This document shows positions 1-8,492 of a stretch of DNA of 64,000 bases, piece by piece. Both the position numbers and the translations under genes were made by a program. How positions within the stretch are numbered: the first letter of the stretch is position 1; each line of letters starts with the position of its first letter. Source of the stretch: Nocardia arthritidis NBRC 100137 (GTDB lineage: Bacteria; Actinomycetota; Actinomycetes; Mycobacteriales; Mycobacteriaceae); NCBI RefSeq assembly GCF_001612765.1, contig NZ_BDBB01000020.1:95089-159088 (forward strand), given 5' to 3'. The notes below the pieces were generated by a model, which saw nothing but the letters and a program-made list of their open reading frames with translations, did no database searches and was not told the DNA's origin.

Positions 1-110
1 GGGCGGTCGGCGAAGGTGATCGCGACGGCGTTGACCGCGGGTTTCCAGCGCCAAAACATCGTGCCTGATCAGCGCCGTTGTTCTGGTCCAACATCAACCC
101 CTACGGTCGG

Positions 111-524
111 TTCCGGCTCGATATGATCACCCGCCTGGACCGGTCCCGGGAACGAGTCGTGGGGTAGCTGGGCAGCGGGTGATCGACTCGGTGATCCGCC
201 GGCTACTGCGCCTCTCCGCTGTCGGGGCAGGGCGCGGACCTGTCGCTGGTCGGCGCCTACACTCTCGCCGGTGAACTGGCCACTGCCGCAGGCGATGACA
301 CCATCGCTTTTGCTGCTTACGAGCAGCGGATGCGGCCCATGGTGGCGGCCTGTCAGAAGTTCGCCGAAGGCACCGGCGCCTGGTACGCCCCCGCCAATAG
401 GGCCATGATCGGCTTCCGCAACCTCAATGTGCGCCTGCTGCCCTACCTGCCCTGGCGCGGACTCATCGGCGGCGCGCCGCAGAAGGTGGCGCGCACCATC
501 GCGGCCGAGGACTACGCCGCCTGA
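111..524 (+). pseudogene. Decayed FAD-dependent monooxygenase, C-terminal remnant
   Basis: One frame reads FRLDMITRLDRSRERVV at 111-161, then meets three stops (near 162-200), then resumes as SAGYCASPLSGQGADL and runs to a stop at 524. The second stretch matches the FAD-binding segment (GDAxYCxSPLSGQG) and C-terminal helices of aromatic-ring or tetracycline-type FAD monooxygenases, and the first matches the strand before it. The in-frame stops and apparent small indels between them show the gene is broken. The N-terminal part would lie left of the window. A pair of sequencing errors is a less likely alternative. Confidence 0.6.
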
Positions 525-901
525 CCGTGCGTCCCCGAACGTGCGACTGCGCTGCGTTTCCGGCCACAGCTGTCCGCGTCTCACGCGTCACTTTCAACTC
601 CGGCCTGTTCGACGTCGTCGCTGCGGACACACCCGAGGTCCGGAGTGATCGACACGGCCGTCGGCTACTCATCATCTGACGCCGAGGAAGGCGGGTTTCG
701 GTTCAGTAGTGTGCCGGGAAGGTTACGCAATCGCACGGCAACCCATCAGGCGCGACTGCCTCGCACCCGATGGGTTGCCCGCCAGTACCGGCGTCATGAG
801 CCACGTTCACCAGCATTCGATGCCCGGCAGTTCGCCGGCGATGCTCAGCGACCCAGCGATCTCGGATTGGACTTGCCTGGGGGAGTGACCGAAAACGGGC
901 C
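525..901. other. Intergenic stretch, nothing convincing
   Basis: This 377-base gap lies between the end of the decayed monooxygenase and the end of the convergent helicase gene. Short open frames exist on both strands but none has a Shine-Dalgarno site or recognisable content. I see no strong hairpin. Confidence 0.5.
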
Positions 902-2281
902 TTATGCGGCCGTTCCGCGCGTGGAATGAGCGCGCGGCTTGGCGCGCGACCGACCTTGCGCCGCGCTGCCGTTGCGACGACCGCTGCCTTGGCGCGGTCC
1001 GCCACTGCCCCTGCGCGGTCCGCCACTGCTACGGTACGGTCCGCTGCTGCTGCGGCGGTCGTCTTCACGTGCCGCCCGCTCGCTGTAGGAGGGTGCGACG
1101 AATGGGGCAATCGTGCCGACGAGCTCGGCCACCACGGGCGAATCGGCGGTGACCCGTTGCGGTGTCACAGTGATCTTGGCCTTGCGCATGAGGTCGGCCA
1201 GGTCGCGTCGTTCGCCGGGCAGCACCAGGGTGATCACTTCACCGGAGTTGCCTGCCCGCGCGGTACGGCCCGAACGGTGCAGGTACGCCTTGTGTTCGGC
1301 GGGCGGATCAACGTGCACGACCAGCTCGACACCGTCGACGTGCACGCCGCGCGCGGCCACATCGGTCGCCACCAGCACCAGGGCATCACCGGCGGCGAAG
1401 ACCGCGAGGTTGCGGTCGCGGGCGCCCTGCGAGAGGTTGCCGTGCAGATCGACGGCCGGAATTCCGGCCAGGGTCAGCTGCTTGGCCAGTTTGCGAGCCT
1501 GATGTTTGGTGCGCATGAACAGGATTCGCCGACCGGAGCCGGAGGCGAGCCGATGTACGACCTCGCGCTTGGCTTCGACGCTCGCGGTTTCGAAAACGTG
1601 ATGGGTCATGGCGGCGACCGGGGAGTTCGCCTCATCGACGGAATGCAGTTTGGCATCCGGCAGGAAGCGGCTGACCAGCTTGTTGACGCCGTTATCCAGG
1701 GTGGCCGAGAACAGCAGGCGCTGACCGTCATTCGGGGTGGCCGCGAGAATGCGGGTCACGCCTGGCAGGAACCCGAGGTCGGCCATGTGGTCGGCCTCGT
1801 CGATCACGGTGACCTCGACGGCGTCCAGGGAGATCAGACGTTGGTTCATCAGATCCTCGAGCCGGCCGGGACAGGCGACGACAATGTCGACACCGGCGCG
1901 CAGCGCCCGGACCTGCCGGTTCTGCGGGACCCCACCGAAAATCGTGGTGACGGTCATGCGATAGGCCGCGGCGAGGGGTTCCAGCGCGGCCGTGATCTGG
2001 CTGGCCAATTCCCGAGTCGGCGCCAGCACCAGGCCGGTCGGGCGGCTCGGTGCGCGCCTACCGGCGAGACCGCCGCCGAGACGGTTGACCATCGGGATGG
2101 CGAAGGCGAGCGTCTTGCCGCTGCCGGTCCGGCCACGGCCCAGCACGTCGCGTCCGGCCAGCGAATCGGGCAGGGTGTCGGTCTGGATCGGAAAAGGTTC
2201 GGTGATCCCGGCGCGAGTCAACGCCTTCACCAGCGGTGCGCTCACGCCGAGCGCGGCAAAAGAGATGTCAGCAGAAGTCAT
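902..2281 (-). CDS. DEAD-box ATP-dependent RNA helicase
   Basis: A 459-residue superfamily 2 RNA helicase that would remodel RNA duplexes or ribosome assembly intermediates in the cytoplasm using ATP. Visible motifs in order: the Q-motif region around residues 29-33 (PFPIQ), Walker A GRTGSGKT at 50-57, motif Ia around 87-91 (APTRE), Walker B DEAD at 161-164, SAT near 193 and HRSGRTARAG near 340. After the helicase core the last 60 or so residues form a low-complexity tail rich in Ser, Gly, Pro and Arg, typical of the RNA-binding tails of RhlE/CsdA-type actinobacterial helicases. The ATG at 2281 is preceded by a GAAAGG-like site. It stands alone, divergent from the TetR gene. The exact subfamily cannot be assigned. 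Confidence 0.93.
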   Translation of the reverse strand: MTSADISFAALGVSAPLVKALTRAGITEPFPIQTDTLPDSLAGRDVLGRGRTGSGKTLAFAIPMVNRLGGGLAGRRAPSRPTGLVLAPTRELASQITAALEPLAAAYRMTVTTIFGGVPQNRQVRALRAGVDIVVACPGRLEDLMNQRLISLDAVEVTVIDEADHMADLGFLPGVTRILAATPNDGQRLLFSATLDNGVNKLVSRFLPDAKLHSVDEANSPVAAMTHHVFETASVEAKREVVHRLASGSGRRILFMRTKHQARKLAKQLTLAGIPAVDLHGNLSQGARDRNLAVFAAGDALVLVATDVAARGVHVDGVELVVHVDPPAEHKAYLHRSGRTARAGNSGEVITLVLPGERRDLADLMRKAKITVTPQRVTADSPVVAELVGTIAPFVAPSYSERAAREDDRRSSSGPYRSSGGPRRGSGGPRQGSGRRNGSAAQGRSRAKPRAHSTRGTAA

Positions 2282-2451
2282 AGGTGTTGCGGTGCCTTTC
2301 GGACATCAGGTGGTGCCCGAGCCGTCTGTGGACCTTCCGGGTCCGCGCCGGGGCACGAATGGCGAGATTGCCGATGGGCAAAATCGATCGCCGTAAGAAG
2401 AGCGGATGCGGCAAGCGCTGGTTGCGAAGCGAATGCGATCTACGACGCTTG

Positions 2452-2467
2452 GCGTGACATGTCACGC
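2452..2467. promoter_or_regulatory. 16-bp perfect palindrome in the helicase/TetR divergent gap
   Basis: GCGTGACA is followed directly by its reverse complement TGTCACGC. It lies in the 349-base gap (2282-2630) between the divergent helicase and TetR genes, where I see no other gene. A smaller palindrome, CTTGAC-G-GTCAAG, sits at 2634-2646 over the TetR start codon. Both are plausible operator sites for the adjacent TetR protein; which gene they control is inference. Confidence 0.45.
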
Positions 2468-2630
2468 ACTTGATCAACAATAGCCTGTGATGGGCGGTTC
2501 GTACGCATCGGGTGAGGTTTCTCGCCTCTGGCCAGGGCTGGGCCGCCAGTGTCATCTCCGCCAGAGGATGAATGGTCGCCACGCCACCGACCTGGTTCGC
2601 GGGCGTTATCGGCCGTCGTACGGTGGTCGG

Positions 2631-3239
2631 ATGCTTGACGGTCAAGACTTGCCGAGTGTGGGGCGACCGCGGAACCGCGCGGTGGACAGGGCACTGCTCG
2701 ACGCCGCTGCGCGGCTGATCGCACAGCGCGGGTATGGCGCGCTCACCCTGCAAGCGGTGGCCGAAGAGGCGGCGACTACGCGACCGGCGCTGTACCGGCG
2801 TTACGCGGACCGGGCCGAGTTGGTGGTCGCGGTCTTGATCGACCGCTACGGCGTACATCCCGGTTCGGAGGATCTGGGCGGTATCGAGGCGGAATTGTTC
2901 GCGATCCAGCGCCACCAGATGGAGTTGTTCACCGACGAAGTCTTGGGCAACGCATTGCCCGGCCTGCTCGACGACTTGTCGCGTAACGAGGCGCTCGCGG
3001 TCAGTTTCCATGAGCGATTTCTGCGGCCTCGCCGCAGATCCACCGCTTCCATCCTGGATCGGGCGGTGGCAAGGGGCGAGATAGCGCCGGGGACCGACCC
3101 GGAATGGATCTGCGATCTGATCACCGGGCCGATGATGATGCGTGCGCTGTTTCCGGCCGTCGGCCCCATCGATGAGCGTCTGGTACGGCTGACCGTGCGA
3201 TCCGCGCTGGACGCCGTCGGATTCTCCAAGTGTGATTGA
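2631..3239 (+). CDS. TetR/AcrR family transcriptional regulator
   Basis: A 202-residue one-component repressor. The N-terminal helix-turn-helix is clear (residues about 18-62: LLDAAARLIAQRGYGALTL, then AEEAATTRPALYRRYADR), followed by a divergent ligand-binding helical domain. The frame is open to 2487, but I chose the ATG at 2631 because the family starts shortly before the helix-turn-helix; the 48 upstream codons look unlike protein. It is co-directional with the alpha/beta hydrolase gene 65 bases downstream, so the hydrolase is the likely target. The ligand is unknown. Confidence 0.88.
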   Translation: MLDGQDLPSVGRPRNRAVDRALLDAAARLIAQRGYGALTLQAVAEEAATTRPALYRRYADRAELVVAVLIDRYGVHPGSEDLGGIEAELFAIQRHQMELFTDEVLGNALPGLLDDLSRNEALAVSFHERFLRPRRRSTASILDRAVARGEIAPGTDPEWICDLITGPMMMRALFPAVGPIDERLVRLTVRSALDAVGFSKCD

Positions 3240-3269
3240 CGCCACTCGGGCACGCCACTACCCTCGCAT

Positions 3270-3291
3270 CATTACGTTCCATTCTGTAATG
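3270..3291. promoter_or_regulatory. Inverted repeat upstream of hydrolase gene
   Basis: CATTAC, ten bases, then GTAATG, ending 13 bases before the hydrolase start and just before its Shine-Dalgarno. It is a candidate operator for the upstream TetR protein (inference). Confidence 0.5.
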
Positions 3292-3304
3292 AAAGGGGTC
3301 CGCC

Positions 3305-4195
3305 GTGCGCGCCGACGTGGAGTTCACCAGTAAGGGTGTGACGTTGCGGGGGTGGCTGTACCGCCCGACAGAGACAGCGGCCGACGCACCGCTGGTGGTG
3401 ATGACGCACGGTTTCGCGGGAGTGAAGGAGTGGGTCGCCCCCTTCGCCGAAGTGCTGGCCGACGCGGGCCTCGCATGCCTGGTCTACGACCATCCCGGGT
3501 TCGGAACCTCCGACGGCGAGCCTCGTTTCGAGGTGGATCCGGTGGCGCAGATCGACGGATACCGCGATGCGATCACCTTCGCGCAGCAGCTCGAAGGCGT
3601 GGATGCGGAACGAATCGGGGTATGGGGGACGAGCTACGCGGGCGCGCATGTGCTCGTGGTGGCGGCCACGGACCGCCGGGTCCGCGCCGTGGTGTCGCAG
3701 GTGCCCCTGACTCGAGGCTGGGCGACCTTCACGCGGTTGGTTCCCTCGGTGCAACTGCCCCTCGTGCACGAGGCGATCGCCGACGATCGGAAGCAGCGCT
3801 TCGCCGGCGCACCGAATGCCACGATCAAGGCGGCGTCGGACGATCCATCAGAACTGGTTGCCATGCCCGGCGCCGAGGTTTACCGGTGGCTCATGGACAA
3901 CGGGCCTCGAGTTCCCACTTGGCGTAACGAAGTGACGGTCTCGAGTATCGATAAGTTCCAGTCCTACGCTCCCGAAGCCTTCATCCGCCGGGTGTCACCA
4001 ACTCCGCTGCTGATGATCGTTGCGGCGAACGACACCCTCACACCGGCCGATCTGGCGTTGCAGAGCTACACCGAGGCGTTGGAACCCAAGCAGCTCGAAC
4101 TGATCGAGGGGGGTCATTTCTCGGTGTACGAGGAACAGTTCGGCCAGGCATCGACCGCCGCGCGCGACTTCTTCGTTCGCCGCCTGCGCAAGTGA
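3305..4195 (+). CDS. Alpha/beta hydrolase (dienelactone hydrolase / X-Pro peptidase-like)
   Basis: A 296-residue cytoplasmic hydrolase. It shows the beta-strand and oxyanion HG motif (VVMTHGFAGVKE), the strand LVYDHPGFGTSDG, and the nucleophile elbow WGTSYAG with Ser110, a variant of GxSxG seen in dienelactone hydrolase-like and Xaa-Pro dipeptidase-like members. Candidate acid and His residues lie near the C-terminus (NDTLTPADL and EGGHFSVYEE). GTG start at 3305 with an AAAGGGG site about six bases upstream. It probably forms a unit with the TetR gene before it. The substrate is unknown; ester or lactone hydrolysis is the family expectation. Confidence 0.85.
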   Translation: MRADVEFTSKGVTLRGWLYRPTETAADAPLVVMTHGFAGVKEWVAPFAEVLADAGLACLVYDHPGFGTSDGEPRFEVDPVAQIDGYRDAITFAQQLEGVDAERIGVWGTSYAGAHVLVVAATDRRVRAVVSQVPLTRGWATFTRLVPSVQLPLVHEAIADDRKQRFAGAPNATIKAASDDPSELVAMPGAEVYRWLMDNGPRVPTWRNEVTVSSIDKFQSYAPEAFIRRVSPTPLLMIVAANDTLTPADLALQSYTEALEPKQLELIEGGHFSVYEEQFGQASTAARDFFVRRLRK

Positions 4196-4198
4196 CCC

Positions 4199-4214
4199 CA
4201 CCCAGCAGTGGGTG
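4199..4214 (+). terminator. Short hairpin after the hydrolase gene
   Basis: CACCCA-GCAG-TGGGTG, a 6-bp stem with a 4-base loop, directly after the hydrolase stop and before the convergent end of ptsH. There is no T tract, as is common in actinobacteria. It would serve as a terminator in either direction. Confidence 0.45.
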
Positions 4215-4318
4215 ATCGGCACGTGCCGCGGCCTGATCGCCGTCCGGGACCAGCGTCGGCGCCACTCGGCGTGTTCCCTGTCCCAGTATGTGCTGCTCGA
4301 AGAGCGATCGGGAGCCAC

Positions 4319-4576
4319 TCAGGCGTCGAGGTCGGCGGCTACCAGTGCGGCGACCTTGTCCAGAGCTGCTTGGTCGTCGCTGCTGACCACGACCGGGGTG
4401 CCCTGTGTGGCGCCGAGAGTCATGATCATCAGCGCCGAGCCCGCGTCGACCGGATCGCCGCCGGCGAGCGAGAGGGTGACGGGAACGCCCGCGGCCTGGA
4501 CAGCTTCGGCGATGATGTTGGCGGGACGGGCGTGCAGGCCGATGGACGAGCCGACTTCGACGGTTGTCTGCAGCAT
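4319..4576 (-). CDS. ptsH: PTS phosphocarrier protein HPr
   Basis: An 85-residue HPr that carries phosphate from enzyme I to the fructose permease. The active-site motif GLHARPAN is at residues 13-20, with His15 as the phospho-acceptor. The region around the regulatory Ser is divergent, as expected for high-GC HPr. ATG at 4576 with an AAAAGGAG site. It lies 20 bases downstream of fruA and is the last gene of a fruR-fruK-fruA-ptsH operon, so HPr appears dedicated to, or at least co-expressed with, fructose uptake. Confidence 0.93.
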   Translation of the reverse strand: MLQTTVEVGSSIGLHARPANIIAEAVQAAGVPVTLSLAGGDPVDAGSALMIMTLGATQGTPVVVSSDDQAALDKVAALVAADLDA

Positions 4577-4596
4577 GGGAACTCCTTTTCGGGGGA

Positions 4597-6624
4597 TTAT
4601 CCAGCGGTGACGGTGGCGGGGGAGGACACGGCGGATCGCGTGCGGACCAGTTCTTTGGCGACCGTGACGCAGAGCGCGCCGACGAGCGTGCCTGCGGCGA
4701 GCGCGGTGAGGAACCACAGGATGTGGCCGACGGCGAAGAAGACGAAGATGCCGCCGTGCGGTGCGCTGAGCGTGGTTCCGGTGGCCATGATCAGCGCTCC
4801 GCTGACCGCGCCTCCCGCCATCATGGACGGGATGACGCGCAGCGGGTCGGCGGCCGCGAACGGAATGGCGCCCTCGGAGATGAACGACGCCCCCAGCAGC
4901 CAAGCCGCCTTGCCGTTCTCGCGTTCGGCGGTGGTGAACAGTCGGGGTCTGATCGTGGTGGCCAGCGCCATCGCCAGCGGCGGCACCATGCCCGCGGCCA
5001 TCACCGCGGCCATGATGCGCAGTGACGCGGTATCGGTGACGGCCAGTCCGGCCACAGCGAAGGAATAGGCGGCCTTGTTGACCGGACCGCCGAGATCGAA
5101 GCACATCATCAAGCCGAGGATGACTCCCAGCGCGACGGCGGACGTGCCGGACAGCCCGTTGAGCCAGTTGGTGAGTCCGCTGGTCACCGCGGCGAGCGGC
5201 TTGCCGAGCAGAATGAACATGGCCGCGCCGACGATCAGCGACGCGAACAGCGGGATCACCACTACCGGCATCAGGCCCCTGGCCCACTGCGGGACAGCGA
5301 AGCGCGCGATCCATAGCGCCGCGAACCCGGCGATCAGTCCGCCGACCAGACCGCCGAGGAACCCGGCCCCGACGAACACTGCGACCGCTCCCGCGGTAAA
5401 ACCCGGTGCGAGGCCGGGGCGGTCGGCGATGGCGAAGGCGATGTAGCCCGACAGCGCGGGCACGAGGAAACCGAATGCGAGCGAGCCGAGTTGGAACATC
5501 ACCGCGCCGAGATAGGTGGCCAGACCGCCATCGGGCAACGCCGTCAACGAGTTGTCCAGCACGATGGCCTTGGCATTGTCGGCGATCTCGTAGCCTCCGA
5601 GCAGGAAGCCGAGCGCGATGAGCAGGCCACCCGCCGCGACGAACGGAATCATGTAGCTGACGCCGGTCAACAGAATCTGGCGCAGGCGGGTGCCCCAGCC
5701 GAGGGCTTCCGGTTTCCCGGTGGGAAAGGGCTTTTCGTCGGGCGCGCGTCCGGCGACGGTGTCGGCGCCGGGATCGTCCGCGGCGCGCAGAGCGTCGGCG
5801 ATCATCGCATCCGGCTCGTTGATCGCCCGTTTGACCCCGGAAGCCACGACGGGCTTGCCCGCGAACCGGTCGCGCCCGCGCACGCCGACGTCGGTGGCGA
5901 AGACCACCGCGGCGGCGGCCGCAATGGCCGAGTCACCGAGGGGAGTGCTGCCGCTGGACCCCTGCGTTTCCACGTGCACGGTGACACCGGCGCGTTTACC
6001 TGCGGCGACGAGGGCATCGGCGGCCATGTAGGTGTGTGCGATCCCGGTCGGGCATGCGGTGACCGCGACGATGGTGCGCTCGGCGGCCGGTGCCTCGTGC
6101 CCGCGTGCCGTACCCGCAGTCGTGTTCGCCGCGGTGGTGCTGGTGCGCGGGGTTGTCGCGGTAGCCGGTGCGTCGAGCACACCCTCGACCAAGGCCACGA
6201 TGTCGGCGGGCGTCGCCGCCGCGCGCAGCTGGCCGACGAACTCGGGCTTCACCAGCGCACGCGCCAGGCTGGACAGCAGTTTCATGTGCTCGGCCCCCGC
6301 GCCCTCCGGCGCGGCGATGAGGAAGACGAGGTCGGCGGGACCGTCGGGGGCTCCGAAATCGACTGGCGAGGCGAGCCGGGCGAACGCGAGGGTTGCTTCG
6401 GTGACGGTCGCGGCGCGGCAGTGCGGAATCGCGATCCCACCGGGAAGTCCGGTCGCGGACTGGGCTTCCCGGGCGAGCGCCGCGTCGCGCAGTGCCGCCG
6501 CCTGCTGCGCACGGCCGGTTTCGGCCAGGCGGTCGGCGAGTGCGGCGATCACCAGCTCCTTGGCGGCGCCGAGATCGGCGTCGAGGGTGATCAGATCCTC
6601 GGAGATGATCGAGTCGGCCACCAT
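4597..6624 (-). CDS. fruA: PTS fructose permease, fused IIA-IIB-IIC
   Basis: A 675-residue inner-membrane permease that imports fructose and phosphorylates it to fructose 1-phosphate. Domain order: IIA at about residues 1-150, phospho-His68 in GIAIPHCR; an Ala/Thr-rich linker to about 182; IIB at about 183-280, phospho-Cys191 in TACPTGIAHTYM; IIC from about 310 to the end with roughly eight to ten membrane segments (the first around SYMIPFVAAGGLLIALGFLL). Length and order match actinobacterial FruA. It starts 8 bases after fruK, with AAGGAGG close to the ATG; the GTG one codon later is an alternative start. Confidence 0.95.
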   Translation of the reverse strand: MVADSIISEDLITLDADLGAAKELVIAALADRLAETGRAQQAAALRDAALAREAQSATGLPGGIAIPHCRAATVTEATLAFARLASPVDFGAPDGPADLVFLIAAPEGAGAEHMKLLSSLARALVKPEFVGQLRAAATPADIVALVEGVLDAPATATTPRTSTTAANTTAGTARGHEAPAAERTIVAVTACPTGIAHTYMAADALVAAGKRAGVTVHVETQGSSGSTPLGDSAIAAAAAVVFATDVGVRGRDRFAGKPVVASGVKRAINEPDAMIADALRAADDPGADTVAGRAPDEKPFPTGKPEALGWGTRLRQILLTGVSYMIPFVAAGGLLIALGFLLGGYEIADNAKAIVLDNSLTALPDGGLATYLGAVMFQLGSLAFGFLVPALSGYIAFAIADRPGLAPGFTAGAVAVFVGAGFLGGLVGGLIAGFAALWIARFAVPQWARGLMPVVVIPLFASLIVGAAMFILLGKPLAAVTSGLTNWLNGLSGTSAVALGVILGLMMCFDLGGPVNKAAYSFAVAGLAVTDTASLRIMAAVMAAGMVPPLAMALATTIRPRLFTTAERENGKAAWLLGASFISEGAIPFAAADPLRVIPSMMAGGAVSGALIMATGTTLSAPHGGIFVFFAVGHILWFLTALAAGTLVGALCVTVAKELVRTRSAVSSPATVTAG

Positions 6625-6632
6625 GGCCTCCT

Positions 6633-7583
6633 TCAGATGTTGTGCAGGGCGTCCAGTGCCGTGACGGAGACGGCGTCGAGATCGATGTCATGCGGCCCGG
6701 GTACGCCGGTGCCGGGAAGTGCTGCGGCAGCGCTGCCGTAGGCGACCGCGCGGCGCAACTGTTCGGCGGGCTCGGCGCCGTCCAGGTCGGCGAGCAGGTA
6801 ACCGGCCAAGGCCGAATCCCCCGCACCGACCGTGCTGCGCGGTGTCACGCTCGGTGCGGGCGCGTACCAGGCGCCATCCGGGGTGACCAAGACGGCGCCC
6901 GCCTTGCCGAGCGTCGCGAGGACCGCCCCGACACCACGTTCGACCAGCGTCGCGGCGGCGTGCGCGGCGGCCACCGGATCCTCCAGATCGGCAGGGCCGG
7001 CGCCGGTGAGCTGACCGAGTTCCTCGGCGTTCGGTTTCAGCAGCCTCGGCGTTTGGGAATCAAAGGTGGCGGCGACCGCCCGCAGCGGCGCATCCGAGGC
7101 GTCGATCGCCACCGGAATGCCGCGCAACCGCCGGAGCAATGCGACGTACCAGTCGGCGGGCACTCCCGGCGGGAGCGAACCGGACAGCACCACCCAGGAT
7201 GCGGCTCGGGCGAGGTCGTCGAGCGCTTCGGCCAGGGAAGCCGCGCAGGCAGTGGTCAGCGGAGGGCCGGGTTCGTTGATCTTCGTCGTGGTTCCGTCGG
7301 TTTCCGCGATCGTGAGATTGGTCCGCGCCGTCCCTGGCATCGGGACAGCCCGGTAGGCGATCCCCGCGTCGCTCAGCTGCCGCAAAAGCGGATCTTCGGT
7401 GTTTCCGGGGAGGACGGCCACGGTTGCGCGGCCCGCCGCGGCGACCACCCTCGACACATTGACGCCCTTACCGCCGGGATGCGAACTCACAGCGGCGGCG
7501 CGGTGCACGGCGCCCCGGTGCAACGCCTCGGTCAGGGTCACGGTGCGGTCGATGCTGGGATTCGCGGTCAGCGTGACGATCAT
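6633..7583 (-). CDS. fruK: 1-phosphofructokinase
   Basis: A 316-residue PfkB/ribokinase-fold kinase converting fructose 1-phosphate and ATP to fructose 1,6-bisphosphate. The N-terminal signature GGKGVNVSR is at residues 38-45 and the C-terminal PfkB signature with the catalytic base is TVGAGDSALAGYLL, Asp256. Its start overlaps the end of fruR by 4 bases, implying translational coupling, and fruA follows 8 bases later. It completes the FruA product's entry into glycolysis. Confidence 0.94.
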   Translation of the reverse strand: MIVTLTANPSIDRTVTLTEALHRGAVHRAAAVSSHPGGKGVNVSRVVAAAGRATVAVLPGNTEDPLLRQLSDAGIAYRAVPMPGTARTNLTIAETDGTTTKINEPGPPLTTACAASLAEALDDLARAASWVVLSGSLPPGVPADWYVALLRRLRGIPVAIDASDAPLRAVAATFDSQTPRLLKPNAEELGQLTGAGPADLEDPVAAAHAAATLVERGVGAVLATLGKAGAVLVTPDGAWYAPAPSVTPRSTVGAGDSALAGYLLADLDGAEPAEQLRRAVAYGSAAAALPGTGVPGPHDIDLDAVSVTALDALHNI

Positions 7584-8347
7584 GCCGTGACCACCTCGAG
7601 GCCGGACGCGCTGAGCTCGTTGCGCACCGAATCCGGCACGCCGGTGTCGGTGACCAGGGCGTCGACGTCCTCGATCTCGGCGAATCGCACCAGATCCTCG
7701 CGGCCGATCTTGGTGGAGTCGGCGACCACGACGACGCGGTGCGCGCTGGCCACCATGGCGCGCTTGATCGCGGCCTCGTCGATGTCGGGGGTGGACAGGC
7801 CGTGTGCGGTGGTGAGCGCGTTGGTTCCGAGGAAGCAGACGTCGACCCGCAGTTCAGCGAGCATGCGTTGGGTCTCCGGGCCGACGGCGGCCTGGGTGAC
7901 GCCCCGGACGCGCCCGCCGAGCAGGTGCAACCGCACCGCGGCGTGCCCGCTGAGCCGGGCCGCGATCGGCACCGAGTTGGTGACCGCTACGAGCTCGCGG
8001 TCGGTCGGCAGCAGGGCGGCGATCCGCGCGGTGGTGGTGCCCGCGTCGAACAGGACGCTGCCGCCGGTGGGCGGCAGGAAGTCCAGAGCAGCCTTGGCGA
8101 TGCGGTCCTTCTCCGCCGCGCGGGTGTGCTCGCGTTCGCCGGTGCCGAGTTCGATCGCGGTCAGCGCGGCGGCGGGCACCGCACCGCCGTGTACGCGTCT
8201 GATCAGGCCCATCCGGTCGAGGACCGCGAGATCACGCCGGACCGTCTCGGTCGTGACGCCGTATTGGTCCGACAGTTCGGTGACCGACACGCGCCCTCGT
8301 TGCCCGACCAGCGTCGCGATGGCCTGCTGCCGTTCCTCGGCGTACAT
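7580..8347 (-). CDS. fruR: DeoR-family regulator of the fructose operon
   Basis: A 255-residue DeoR-type repressor. The N-terminal helix-turn-helix (residues about 5-57) contains the family signature VTTETVRRDLAVLD and ends in RRVHGGAVP. The C-terminal sugar-phosphate sensing domain, related to phosphosugar isomerases, contains VLFDAGTTTARIA. It is the first gene of the fru operon and divergent from ptsI; its likely effector is fructose 1-phosphate (family knowledge). Tandem repeats in the 145-base gap to ptsI are likely binding sites. Confidence 0.92.
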   Translation of the reverse strand: MYAEERQQAIATLVGQRGRVSVTELSDQYGVTTETVRRDLAVLDRMGLIRRVHGGAVPAAALTAIELGTGEREHTRAAEKDRIAKAALDFLPPTGGSVLFDAGTTTARIAALLPTDRELVAVTNSVPIAARLSGHAAVRLHLLGGRVRGVTQAAVGPETQRMLAELRVDVCFLGTNALTTAHGLSTPDIDEAAIKRAMVASAHRVVVVADSTKIGREDLVRFAEIEDVDALVTDTGVPDSVRNELSASGLEVVTA

Positions 8348-8364
8348 CGGACCTCCCGCTTTGA

Positions 8365-8404
8365 TGTTGGTTTATGTTGTTTTATATCTGACTGTGTTGC
8401 TTTG
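8365..8404. promoter_or_regulatory. Three phased TGTTG-type repeats, probable FruR operators
   Basis: In an AT-rich island between fruR and ptsI, TGTTGGTTTA starts at 8365, TGTTGTTTTA at 8375 and TGTTGCTTTG at 8395. The consensus is TGTTGNTTTR. Spacings of 10 and 20 bases place all three on one face of the helix. Direct repeats of this kind suit a multimeric DeoR-family repressor controlling both the fru operon and ptsI. Assignment to FruR is inference from position. Confidence 0.6.
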
Positions 8405-8492
8405 TCAAACCTTTGGCGTAGTCTGTATCACATCGATGGTCTGGCAGGTATGGAATCGGGTTCGCCGGTTCAGGCGTGGAGGTAGGCGAGGG

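Noticed and set aside
2268..3245. Long antisense frame over the TetR gene
   Set aside because: Composition is typical of a shadow frame, while the plus strand has a complete TetR helix-turn-helix.
6642..8492. Upstream extension of the ptsI reading frame across fruK and fruR
   Set aside because: It is the antisense of two well-supported genes. The ATG at 8493 has GGAGG upstream and starts the family-typical sequence.
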